Source: Streptomyces qaidamensis
GTDB taxonomy: Bacteria; Actinomycetota; Actinomycetes; Streptomycetales; Streptomycetaceae
Direction of reading: 5' to 3'
Length of the DNA stretch: 64,000 bases
Assembly: GCF_001611795.1 (NCBI RefSeq)
Contig: NZ_CP015098.1
Span: forward strand, 2,232,001 to 2,296,000
The notes beneath the pieces are model-generated. The model did no database searches and was not told the origin of the DNA. It saw nothing but the letters and a program-made list of their open reading frames with translations. Positions 52,661-60,372 of this stretch are shown in pieces (position 1 is the first letter of the stretch; the number at the start of each line of letters is the position of its first letter). The translations under genes and the position numbers were made by a program.

Positions 52661-54778
52661 ATGGCTGAGGAGTTCGACTTCGTGGTTCAGATGAGCGAGG
52701 CACCCGGCGGGTACGAGATCGAGGTGTCCTCATCAGCCGGCGAGGACCGGGAAGTCGTCAGTCTTAGAACCGACGATCTGCTGAGTAGAATTCCCGATCT
52801 GCAGGCCGCGATTCTGGGATCGTCCGTTCACTCCCGGGGAGCCGGCAGCGAACTCGAGGAGCCGGTTCTGCAGATCGGTAACGCTTTGTTTGATTCAGTC
52901 TTCCGGGACTCCATCAAAGGGCTTTACATCTCCAGCAAGCAGAAAGCGGAAGAGCAGGACCACGTGCTGCGTATCGTTCTTCGGGTGCGGTCGCCAGAAC
53001 TTGCCGCCCTCCCGTGGGAACTTCTTCACGACTCGAAGCTCGGCGGCTACCTGTGCCTGGATCACCCCATCGTGCGCTACGTCGACATCCTGAAACCGGT
53101 CGCACCGCTTCGCGTGTCGCCGCCGCTCCGTGTGCTCGGAATGATAGCTCTCCCCGGTTCTCTGTCGAGCCTGGACACCGAGACCGAGAAAGAGAATCTG
53201 CACGCCGCATTGAAGCCACTAATCGACGAGAGGATGGTGCGGCTCGAATGGGTTCCGGGAAACACGAAAAGCGACTTGTACAGCGCTCTACTGCGCGGCG
53301 GATGCCATGTTCTGCATTTCATCGGTCATGGGAGATTCGATGAGCATCGGCGTCAGGGCACAATTATTTTCGTCGACGAGAGAGGGCGGGAGGACCCGTT
53401 GCATGCGGGAGCACTCGGTTCTCTCATCAGCGTCGGTCAACCACGCCCACGCCTGGTCGTACTCAACAGTTGCCAGACGGGAACGTCCAACGCTCAGGAC
53501 CTCTTCTCCAGTACAGCAGCCCAGCTGGAGCACGCTGTCCCGGCAGTGGTGGCCATGCAGTTCGCCGTGACCGACACGGCGGCCGTGCTGTTCTCGCGCG
53601 CGTTTTACCAGGCCCTCGCGGCGAATCGCCCCGTCGACGAGGCGGTGCGAACCGGTCGTATCGCGTTGCGGGTCCACAAGGACGACAGCCTGGAGTGCTT
53701 CACACCGGTTCTGTACCAGCGCGCCGGCGACGCCCGGCTCTTCGACCTCACTGCGCGAACACCCCCGCCTCCCCCGGCGCCCGAGACGACCGAGCCTCCG
53801 CCGGAGCGCGGAAAGCACGGCGTGGATACGGGGCCGGAGACAGAGCCGGACAGGAGTCGGGCCGAGACCGGCTCCGGCCCGGTAAAGGCCACCGACATTC
53901 CGGTCCTGCCGGTGATCGACACGGACCACTGGGTCGTAAGCATGGCCGTGCATCCCCGGGGGCGCCTGCTCGCCACGGGTGCCCGCCGACTCGTGCGCCT
54001 GTGGGACGCGACCACCGGTCAGGCGGAATGGGAGCGCCGGATCCCGGGCTGGAGCACGATGGCGAATGCCGTCTGCTTCAGCCCCGACGGCGGCCTCTTG
54101 GCCGTCGGCAGTTCCGACAACACGGCACGTGTGTGGGACCTCGCGACCGGTCAGGTCTCACTGGAACTCGCGCACCGACATTTCGTGAACGCCGTCGACT
54201 TCGACGCCGGCACCCGCCGTCTGGCCACAGGCGACTCCGATTCCTTGGCTTGTCTTTGGGATCTCCGTACGGGCAGCAAAATGCTGACCCTGCGGCACGG
54301 TCGGGCAGTCAGGGACGTCAGGTTCAGCCCGGACGGGACATTGCTGCTCACCGCCAGCGAGGATCGGCACGCGTACGTCTGGGACACGGCGACCGGCGAA
54401 CAGCGGGCGCGGATCCCGCACGAAAGCTACGTCCTCGGCGCCGCCTTCTCTCCCGATGGGCGACGGATTGCCACCTGCAGCGAGGACCGAACCGCCCAGA
54501 TACGGGACACCAGGACCTGGGATCCTCTCTTCCACGTCGAGCACCGGAGCGGTTTGCGTGCAGTGGCCTTCAGCCCCGACGGCGCCCTGATCGCCACGGG
54601 CAGCGAGGACGGCGCGGTACACGTATGGAGCGCGACCACAGGCAAGCATGTGCTGCACATCAAGCACAAACGCTCGGTCAACGTCGTGGCGTTCTACCCC
54701 GACGGCCGGCACCTGGCGAGCGGCGGTGAGGACAAGAACGTGCGGAGTACGCGGATCTCCACTCAGGGAGCCGGGTGA
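52661..54778 (+). CDS. CHAT-domain (caspase-like) protease fused to a WD40 propeller
   Basis: A 705-residue soluble protein. Residues 1-150 are the CHAT-associated N-terminal region (LPWELLHDSKLGGYLCLDHP near 117-136). The CHAT peptidase follows, with the catalytic dyad H223 in HFIGHG and C271 in VVLNSCQTG, and PAVVAMQFAV after it. A Pro-rich, charged linker spans 366-412. Residues 415-700 hold seven WD40 repeats (VRLWDATTG, ARVWDLATG, ACLWDLRTG, AYVWDTATG, AQIRDTRTW, VHVWSATTG and a last degenerate blade), enough for one closed propeller. Rare AGA/ATA codons in the first half suggest transfer. Such proteins are expected to sense a ligand through the propeller and cleave a partner. Confidence 0.92.
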   Translation: MAEEFDFVVQMSEAPGGYEIEVSSSAGEDREVVSLRTDDLLSRIPDLQAAILGSSVHSRGAGSELEEPVLQIGNALFDSVFRDSIKGLYISSKQKAEEQDHVLRIVLRVRSPELAALPWELLHDSKLGGYLCLDHPIVRYVDILKPVAPLRVSPPLRVLGMIALPGSLSSLDTETEKENLHAALKPLIDERMVRLEWVPGNTKSDLYSALLRGGCHVLHFIGHGRFDEHRRQGTIIFVDERGREDPLHAGALGSLISVGQPRPRLVVLNSCQTGTSNAQDLFSSTAAQLEHAVPAVVAMQFAVTDTAAVLFSRAFYQALAANRPVDEAVRTGRIALRVHKDDSLECFTPVLYQRAGDARLFDLTARTPPPPPAPETTEPPPERGKHGVDTGPETEPDRSRAETGSGPVKATDIPVLPVIDTDHWVVSMAVHPRGRLLATGARRLVRLWDATTGQAEWERRIPGWSTMANAVCFSPDGGLLAVGSSDNTARVWDLATGQVSLELAHRHFVNAVDFDAGTRRLATGDSDSLACLWDLRTGSKMLTLRHGRAVRDVRFSPDGTLLLTASEDRHAYVWDTATGEQRARIPHESYVLGAAFSPDGRRIATCSEDRTAQIRDTRTWDPLFHVEHRSGLRAVAFSPDGALIATGSEDGAVHVWSATTGKHVLHIKHKRSVNVVAFYPDGRHLASGGEDKNVRSTRISTQGAG

Positions 54779-54837
54779 CTGTCAGTCCCTCGAGGCCGGT
54801 GAGGCGCGGCCGCGTAGTGACCAGGTGGCGACGGCGC

Positions 54838-54871
54838 GGCGCCCGGGGCCGCCCAGGTGGCCCCGGGCGCC
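54838..54871. terminator. terminator after the CHAT-WD40 gene
   Basis: GGCGCCCGGGGCC and GGCCCCGGGCGCC form a perfect 13-bp stem around an 8-base loop, between the CHAT gene and the opposed pseudogene. Confidence 0.8.
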
Positions 54872-54884
54872 GGGCGTCCGTGGG

Positions 54885-55640
54885 TCAGTGGACCTCGCGT
54901 GCGTACAGTGCGACGGTGATCCGGTCGATCAGCGGCGCGTAGCGCGAGCGGAGCAGGACGCCGGGGAACGTGTCCGAGGCGTAGGTGGTGCCATCGAAGT
55001 TCGGCAGTTCCTCGGAGCGGAAGCCGATCGTGTCCCTTCCCTTCTTCAGCCAAACCGGGACGGCGAGCTCCCAGAAGTTGTTCTCGTGGAAGCGGTGCGG
55101 GAAGCCGACGCGCCGCGCCGCCGTTGACGCTGATGTCGGCGTGGCGGGCAAGCGTCGGGGTTGTAGTGCGTGGCCTCGGACTGTTCGGGGTTGGAGTAGC
55201 GGATGCTCAGCGCCTACAGACCGGCCCGCTCAGCCGTCACGGTGTTGCCGTTGCCGGGGTCCCGCCGATGCCCGTGATCGCCGTGCCATCGGTGGCGAGG
55301 GACAGCGGGGCGAGCGTGGTCGAACCGGCGAGCATTGCGTCCCCGGCTTCGTAGGTGAGCGCCGGCAGCGTGCCCTCGGTCGGTGTAACCGTGAGGCGGT
55401 CGAGGAGGGTCGTGGCCGGGCAACCGGCACGGTCACCTTGTTGACGCCGCCGGAGAGGGAGACCGCCGCACGGCTCCGGTCCTTGGCCAGGCACAGCACG
55501 TCGTGGCCGTTGGCGGCAAGCTGGGCACCGCTGCCGCCAAGCGTGTCGACCTCAGGGTGGCCTCGCGGTCGGTCGGTGAGTAGACCCAGAACGTCGCGCT
55601 CGGGTCGGCTGTAGCGGGGGGGGTGGCGGGGCCGTACGGC
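54885..55640 (-). pseudogene. decayed 3' part of a secreted carbohydrate-active enzyme gene
   Basis: Pieces of one protein are spread over three frames on the - strand. In order they are ATFWVYSPTDREATL, VDTLGGSGAQLAANGHDVLC, LLDRLTVTPTEGTLPALTYE, then LSIRYSNPEQSEATHYNPD, LARHADISVNGGA, and finally VGFPHRFHENNFWELAVPVW with ELPNFDGTTYASDTFPGVLL and a stop at 54885. The pattern suits the C-terminal carbohydrate-binding or beta-sandwich end of a glycoside hydrolase. At least four frameshifts and a stop codon break it, and the catalytic part is missing. The enzyme family cannot be named with confidence. Confidence 0.6.
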
Positions 55641-55649
55641 ACAGGACAC

Positions 55650-56063
55650 GTCCGCCGTGGCGGCGCAAGTGCCAGCTCGTCGCACCGGGCCTCCTCCTTC
55701 GGGGTGTACCGGCGCAGGCGCCGGGCTCCTCGACGTCCCGCACGGCGACTGCGCCGGGCGATGGAACGGCTGGCGTCCTTCGCGGCGCTCAGGGCCAGGG
55801 CCCGGCCGCACGAGGCCACGCAACGCTTGTAGCGGCGTCCAGTGTTGTACCGGCTGGCGGTGCCGTGGGCGGGCCGTCCTGCGCCCTTGCCCTTCCCTCC
55901 GGCCTTCCCGCCCTTGTTGCCCTTGTCCTTCGGGCCGGTCGGGGTGCAGCCGCCCTTGGTGGCCTTGCCCTTGCCGCCGCTCTTGCCGGGGCCCTTGGTG
56001 CCCTTGCCGGTCGGCTTCGGCCCGGAGCCCTTGCCCTTGGGGGCTTGCCGCCGCCGTTGCCCT
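55650..56063 (-). other. Lys/Gly-rich low-complexity remnant
   Basis: The - strand stays open here and encodes a highly basic Gly/Lys stretch (GPKPTGKGTKGPGKSGGKGK, KGNKGGKAGGKGKG), then RRYKRCVASCGRALA and YTPKEEARCDEL. It is cut at its 5' side where the displaced MBL fragment begins at about 56064. It may be the remains of a gene for a collagen-like or nucleic-acid-binding basic protein, or simply low-complexity DNA. Confidence 0.3.
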
Positions 56064-56248
56064 TCCCCGGCGGCGTGGGCAACACCCACGATGACCCGAA
56101 GGCGTTCGCCAGTCTCCTCCACGACGTCGAGACCAAGATCTTCGACGCGCTCCCGGACGAGACCTGGGTCTACCCCGGGCACGGCAACGACACGAGCCTG
56201 GGCGCGGAACGCCCGCACCTGCCGGAGTGGCACGCGCGCGGGTGGTGA
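56064..56248 (+). pseudogene. displaced 3' fragment of the MBL-fold hydrolase gene
   Basis: Reads PGGVGNTHDDPKAFASLLHD, then VETKIFDALPDETWVYPGHG and NDTSLGAERPHLPEWHARGW and a stop. This aligns with the last quarter of the intact MBL protein at 50112-50765 (LETKLFDVLPDETWIYPGHG, NDTTLGTERPHLAEWRARGW), but it has no start and no N-terminal domain. Similarity begins at the same point (after DCLF) where the intact gene departs from the form I remember in Streptomyces. It is probably the original 3' end pushed away by an insertion. Confidence 0.8.
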
Positions 56249-56652
56249 GGCCGCGTTGAGCACCGTCGCCTTGAGCGGCGAGCACCGTCACCTTGAGCGG
56301 CGAGCGCCGTCGCGTGAGCGGTGAGCGCCGTCGCGTGAGCGGTGAGCGCCGTCGCGTGAGCGGTGAGCCGCGCACGCGCCCCGTGTGAATCGTTCGCACA
56401 CGCCGGTGTCGCACGCGCGCTCCCCTCGAAGCTAGTTGCGCAGTCAACTGATAGCAGCCCCGCGCAGGATGACGGCTCCTGGGCGGATGGGCCGCCGGCC
56501 TGTCGATCCCCGCCCTCGGTCGGCGGCCCCGGCACATGCCAACACGGCAGCATCCGGGGCGCGTTCACGAATTTGCAACACCCGTTCCCACTATCCGGAC
56601 ATGTGACGTCGTGACCTCGGCAGACGGGACCGCCGGCTGCCAATCTCCCGCC
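56249..56652. repeat. 21-22-bp tandem repeats (56256-56369) in a gene-free gap
   Basis: About five copies of a unit like TGAGCGGTGAGCGCCGTCGCG run from 56256 to 56369, directly after the displaced MBL fragment. The first copies are 22 bp and diverged, the next two are identical 21-bp units, and the last is partial. Slippage or recombination is the likely origin. The rest of the gap, up to the ABC chimera, shows no gene and no clear promoter. Confidence 0.8.
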
Positions 56653-56982
56653 ATGCATCCTGCCCCGCGCGCCCTGCGCAGCGCTGCCGTCGCCGTCGTC
56701 CTCCTCGCCGCCGCCGTGAGCTGCGCCCCGCAGCCGGAGGAGTCGGGTGAGCCGTCGCCGTCCGCCGGGAGCACGTGCGAGAAGGGCGAGTTGGCCACCC
56801 GCACCTCGGGCAAGCTGACGATCGCCGACCAGGTGTGCTTCCTGGAGGGCGGCGTGGTGCTGGAGCGCGGCACCGCCGAGCAGGTCTTCGGGGATCCGCG
56901 GCAGGAGCGCACGCGGCGCTTCCTGCGGCGGATCGTGGAGGCGGGGAGGCGGGGAGGCTGCAGGAAGCGGGCTGGGCTGTAA
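56653..56982 (+). pseudogene. in-frame chimera: binding-protein signal region joined to ABC ATPase tail
   Basis: A 109-codon frame. Residues 1-58 are a lipoprotein start (RSAAVAVVLLAAAVSCAPQP, lipobox VSC at Cys24) followed by CEKGELATRTSGKLTIA, the beginning of an amino-acid ABC binding protein. Directly after, DQVCFLEGGVVLERGTAEQV and FGDPRQERTRRFLRRI are the C-terminal end of an amino-acid ABC ATPase. The rest of the binding protein, the permeases and most of the ATPase are missing, so one deletion has fused the two ends of an operon. A functional product is unlikely. Confidence 0.75.
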
Positions 56983-57022
56983 GGGGCGCCCGCCCTGGTC
57001 GGCGGTCCTTACCCGCAACGGC

Positions 57023-57496
57023 TCACGCCTCCGCCGTGCCCGACCCCGCCAGCGCCGCGACGCGCTCCACACCGAACACGTACCCCTGCACGCCGCAGCC
57101 CGCGATGACCCCGTCGGCACGCAGCGAGACGTACGAGTGGTGCCGGAACGCCTCACGCCGGTGGATGTTGGAAATGTGGACCTCCAGCACCGGCAGACCG
57201 TCGCAGGTGTTGAGGGCGTCCAGGATGGCGACGGAGGTGTGCGAGTAGGCACCGGGGTTGATCACGATGCCGCAGTGGTTCAGCCGCGCCTCGTGGATCC
57301 AGTCGACCAGCTCGCCCTCGTGGTTGGACTGGCGGAAGTCGACGGTCCCGCCGTGGGCGGCCGCCGCCTTGGCGCACAGGGCCTCGACGTCGGCGAGGGT
57401 GTCGGAGCCGTAGATCTCCGGCTGGCGCTGGCCCAGGAGGTTCAGGTTGGGCCCGTTGAGGATCATGATCGGGGCGTGGGCCAGGGTGCGGGGCAC
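57023..57496 (-). CDS. aroQ: 3-dehydroquinate dehydratase, type II
   Basis: A 157-residue dodecameric shikimate-pathway enzyme. The signature [19 protein letters not shown] (residues 12-30) ends with the catalytic Tyr29 on the flexible lid. [29 protein letters not shown] and [19 protein letters not shown] complete the active site. The start is GTG at 57496. It is a single gene at the edge of the rearranged region and appears intact. Confidence 0.97.
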   Translation of the reverse strand: MPRTLAHAPIMILNGPNLNLLGQRQPEIYGSDTLADVEALCAKAAAAHGGTVDFRQSNHEGELVDWIHEARLNHCGIVINPGAYSHTSVAILDALNTCDGLPVLEVHISNIHRREAFRHHSYVSLRADGVIAGCGVQGYVFGVERVAALAGSGTAEA

Positions 57497-57549
57497 AGTT
57501 CCTCCGGTCCGTTCAGGGTCGCGCGGCCCGTGGCGGACCGCCGCTCACA

Positions 57550-57760
57550 GCCGGTCTATCACGGTGCGCGCGCCGATCTCGTCCCGGTGCGCGTTCTCTC
57601 TCGCCTCGGTGCGCGCGCCGATCTCGCCCCGGTGCGCGTTCCTTCTCGCCTCGGTGCGCGCGCCGATCTCGTCCCGGTGCGCATTCCCTACGCGGAGACC
57701 ACCCCTCCCCGGTGTACAGACCGCCCCGCCCGGCGCCGTGGGCCGGTCTATCACGGTGCG
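57550..57760. repeat. three 45-bp tandem repeats flanked by 19-bp direct repeats
   Basis: Units of 45 bp start at 57562, 57607 and 57652 (CGGTGCGCGCGCCGATCTCG and onward), nearly identical. The block is bracketed by GCCGGTCTATCACGGTGCG at 57550-57568 and 57742-57760. Read on the - strand the unit gives a 15-residue repeat (NAHRDEIGARTEARE-like), but the frame lacks a credible gene context. It fills most of the 295-bp gap between aroQ and the S66 peptidase gene. Confidence 0.8.
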
Positions 57761-57791
57761 CCGGCAGCTCACCGGACCGTAGCCTCCCCGT

Positions 57792-58847
57792 ATGACGAGC
57801 CCTAGCAGCCCGGCCTATCCTCCCAAGCCGTCCGCCGGCGACCGCATCGCCGTGATCTCGCCCTCCTCCGGTCTGCCGGGGCTCTTCCCGCTCCCCTACG
57901 AGCTGGGCCTGGAGCGGCTGCGCAAGGAGTACGGGCTGGAGCCGGTGGAGTATCCGGCGACCCGCACGATGGGCTCCACGCCCCAGCAGCGGGCCGACGA
58001 CATCCACGCCGCCTTCTCCGACCCGGGGATCAAGGCCGTCATCGCGTCGATCGGCGGCGACGATCAGATCACCGTGCTGCCGTACCTCGACCGGGAGTTG
58101 ATCCGCGCCAACCCGAAGCCGTTCTTCGGGATGAGCGACAACACGAACCTGCTCGCGTTCCTGCGCACCTGCGGCATCGTCGCCTTCCACGGCGGGAGCG
58201 TGATGTGCGAACTGGGCCGCCCCGGGGCCATGCACCCACAGACCGCCGAGTCCCTGCGGACGGCCCTGTTCACTTCGGGGCCGTACGAGTTGAGGCCCGC
58301 CGAGCTGTGGCGTGACATCGACCGGGACTGGGCGGACCCGGCGACGTTCGACGCGGAGCCGGTGACCCGTCCCGGGTCCGGCTGGACCTGGGTGAACCCC
58401 GACCGGGTGGTCGAGGGCCGCAGTTGGGGCGGGTGCCTGGAGATCCTCGGGTGGCTGCTGATGGCCGACCGGGAGGTCGCACATGATCTGTCGGAGTACG
58501 ACGGCGGCGTGCTGCTCCTGGAGACCTCCGAGGACATGCCGAGCGCCACGGAGGTCTTCTCCACCCTGCGGAACATGGGCGAACGCGGGCTGCTGGGGCG
58601 CTTCCCGGCCCTGCTCATGGGCCGGCCCAAGACATGGTCCTTCGAGCGGCCCAACTCCCCGCAGGAGGCCGCTCGTTACGCGGCCGACCAGCGGGAAGCC
58701 GTCCTGCGCGCCATGCGGACGTACGCCCCCGACACCACGATCGTCTTCGACGTGGACTTCGGGCACACCGATCCACAGCTGGTGATCCCGTACGGGGGAA
58801 CCGTGCGCGTGGACGGACCGGCCCGGCGCATCACGGTCACGTACTGA
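57792..58847 (+). CDS. S66-family LD-carboxypeptidase / MccF-like peptidase
   Basis: A 351-residue serine peptidase. The triad is S115 in FGMSDNTNLL, E244 in LLLETSEDMPS and H325 in DFGHTDPQL, and the N-terminal AVISPSSGLPG is typical. Members either trim L,D-bonds of peptidoglycan peptides or inactivate microcin C-type antibiotics; the longer MccF-like form fits the length. The ATG at 57792 is the first in frame. It is a single gene between repeats and an MFS gene. Confidence 0.92.
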   Translation: MTSPSSPAYPPKPSAGDRIAVISPSSGLPGLFPLPYELGLERLRKEYGLEPVEYPATRTMGSTPQQRADDIHAAFSDPGIKAVIASIGGDDQITVLPYLDRELIRANPKPFFGMSDNTNLLAFLRTCGIVAFHGGSVMCELGRPGAMHPQTAESLRTALFTSGPYELRPAELWRDIDRDWADPATFDAEPVTRPGSGWTWVNPDRVVEGRSWGGCLEILGWLLMADREVAHDLSEYDGGVLLLETSEDMPSATEVFSTLRNMGERGLLGRFPALLMGRPKTWSFERPNSPQEAARYAADQREAVLRAMRTYAPDTTIVFDVDFGHTDPQLVIPYGGTVRVDGPARRITVTY

Positions 58848-58907
58848 GGGCCCCAAGCCCTCCACGCGCCCCCGTAACCGGCGATCACGGTGGGTAGTTG
58901 ACGCGGC

Positions 58908-60215
58908 ATGCACGACGTACGCACCGTGAGAACACCCTCTATGCCGCGCCTCGCGGCCGCCTCGCTCGCAGGCACGGCCATCGAGTTCTACGACTTCTTC
59001 GTCTACGGCACCGCGGCAGCCCTGATCCTGGGGCCGCTGTTCTTCCCGACCTTCTCTCCGGTGGCCGGGACACTGGCCGCTTTCGCCACCTTCGGTGTGG
59101 GCTTCGTGGCCCGGCCGCTCGGGTCGGTGCTGTTCGGGCACATCGGGGACCGGCGCGGGCGGCGGCCGGTCCTCGTCGCCTCCCTGCTGCTGACCGGGGC
59201 GTCCACGGTCGCGGTCGGCTGCGTACCGACGTACGACTCGATCGGTGTGGTCGCTCCGCTGCTGCTCCTGGTGCTGCGCTTCCTCCAGGGGCTGGGGCTC
59301 GGCGGGGAGTGGGGCGGGGCGGTGCTGCTGGCCGTGGAGCACGCGCCGGCCGAACGGCGCGCCCTGTGGTCGAGCTTCCCGCAGGTCGGGCCCGCGCTGG
59401 GGTTCCTGCTCGCCAACGGGGTGGTGCTGGGGCTGTCCTCGACGCTGACCGAGGCGCAGTTCGCCGCGTGGGGGTGGCGGGTGCCGTTCTGGGCTGCGGG
59501 GGTGCTGGCCGTCGTGGGACTGTGGCTGCGGTCGTCGCTGACGGAGAGTCCCTCCTTCCTCGAGATCGACGACCACGCGCGCGTGCCGCTCGCCGAGGTC
59601 GTCCGCGACCACTGGCGGCTCCTCCTGCTGACCGGCGGAGGACTCGCCATCGGCTACGCGATCTTCTACGCCGTGACGACCTGGTCCCTCGCCTACGGGA
59701 CGGAGCAGCTCGGCGTGAGTCGCAGCGTCATGCTGACCTGCATCATGGGCGCGGTGCTCGTGAAGGGTGCGCTCACCCCGCTGATGGCGCTGCTCGGGGA
59801 CCGCTATGGCCGGCGGCCGCTGTGTCTCACCGGGTGCGCGGCCGCCGCGCTGTGGATGTTCCCCATGGTCGCGCTGCTCGCCACGGGGGCACCGCTGCCG
59901 ATGTTCCTCGGCTTCATGGGGGCGATGCTCGCCTTCATCACCATGTTCGCCGTGATCGCCGCGTATCTGCCGGAGCTGTACGAGCCGCGGGTGCGCTGCA
60001 CCGGTGCCGCCGTCGGCTACAACCTCGGCGGGGTCGTGGGAGGCGCGCTCACACCGATCGTGGCGACGGCGCTGGCCGAGCAGGGCGGGCGGGTGCCGTG
60101 GGGCGTGGCCGCGTATCTGACGGCGATCGCGCTGTTGAGCCTCGGGTGCTTCGCGTTGCTGCCGGAGACGCGCCCGGTCCGGGTGGGTGCGGCTGCGGAG
60201 GCTCCTGCGGGGTGA
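58908..60215 (+). CDS. MHS-family MFS transporter (metabolite:H+ symporter)
   Basis: A 435-residue permease with twelve helices. Helix 1 reads GTAIEFYDFFVYGTAAALIL, the hallmark of the shikimate/proline/alpha-ketoglutarate MHS group, and the loop-2 motif GHIGDRRGRRPVLVASLLL and GLGLGGEWGGAVLLAVEHAP are present. The C-terminal GDRYGRRPLCLTG repeats the motif. The substrate is probably an organic or aromatic acid. The ATG at 58908 is used; the ATG at codon 12 is an alternative. Confidence 0.92.
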   Translation: MHDVRTVRTPSMPRLAAASLAGTAIEFYDFFVYGTAAALILGPLFFPTFSPVAGTLAAFATFGVGFVARPLGSVLFGHIGDRRGRRPVLVASLLLTGASTVAVGCVPTYDSIGVVAPLLLLVLRFLQGLGLGGEWGGAVLLAVEHAPAERRALWSSFPQVGPALGFLLANGVVLGLSSTLTEAQFAAWGWRVPFWAAGVLAVVGLWLRSSLTESPSFLEIDDHARVPLAEVVRDHWRLLLLTGGGLAIGYAIFYAVTTWSLAYGTEQLGVSRSVMLTCIMGAVLVKGALTPLMALLGDRYGRRPLCLTGCAAAALWMFPMVALLATGAPLPMFLGFMGAMLAFITMFAVIAAYLPELYEPRVRCTGAAVGYNLGGVVGGALTPIVATALAEQGGRVPWGVAAYLTAIALLSLGCFALLPETRPVRVGAAAEAPAG

Positions 60216-60288
60216 GCTGCGCTGCCGGTGCCGTGGCGGCCGGGCGAGCCGGTGTCACGTCGGCCAGGGGTGCCGGTATCGCCTCCGG

Positions 60289-60335
60289 CCGAGGCTGCCG
60301 GTGCCGCGTCCGACCGAGGCTGCCGGTGCCGCGTC
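60289..60335. repeat. two-copy 22-bp direct repeat
   Basis: CCGAGGCTGCCGGTGCCGCGTC occurs at 60289-60310 and 60314-60335 with a related diverged copy just before, in the gap between the MHS transporter and the Ca2+/H+ antiporter genes. Confidence 0.6.
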
Positions 60336-60372
60336 GGCTGCCGCAAATGCTTGTGTGAGCATTCGCGCGCGC

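Noticed and set aside
55865..56248. 127-codon + strand frame as a complete gene
   Set aside because: Its first 65 codons are the complement of the Lys/Gly-rich stretch; only the last 60 codons match the MBL family, so it is a chance joining ahead of a gene fragment.
57562..57696. Repeats considered as a CRISPR array
   Set aside because: Units are contiguous 45-bp tandem copies without unique spacers, not palindromic, and no cas genes are nearby.
57545..57772. 75-codon - strand frame with a 15-residue repeat
   Set aside because: No ribosome site or family, and it depends wholly on the tandem DNA repeat.
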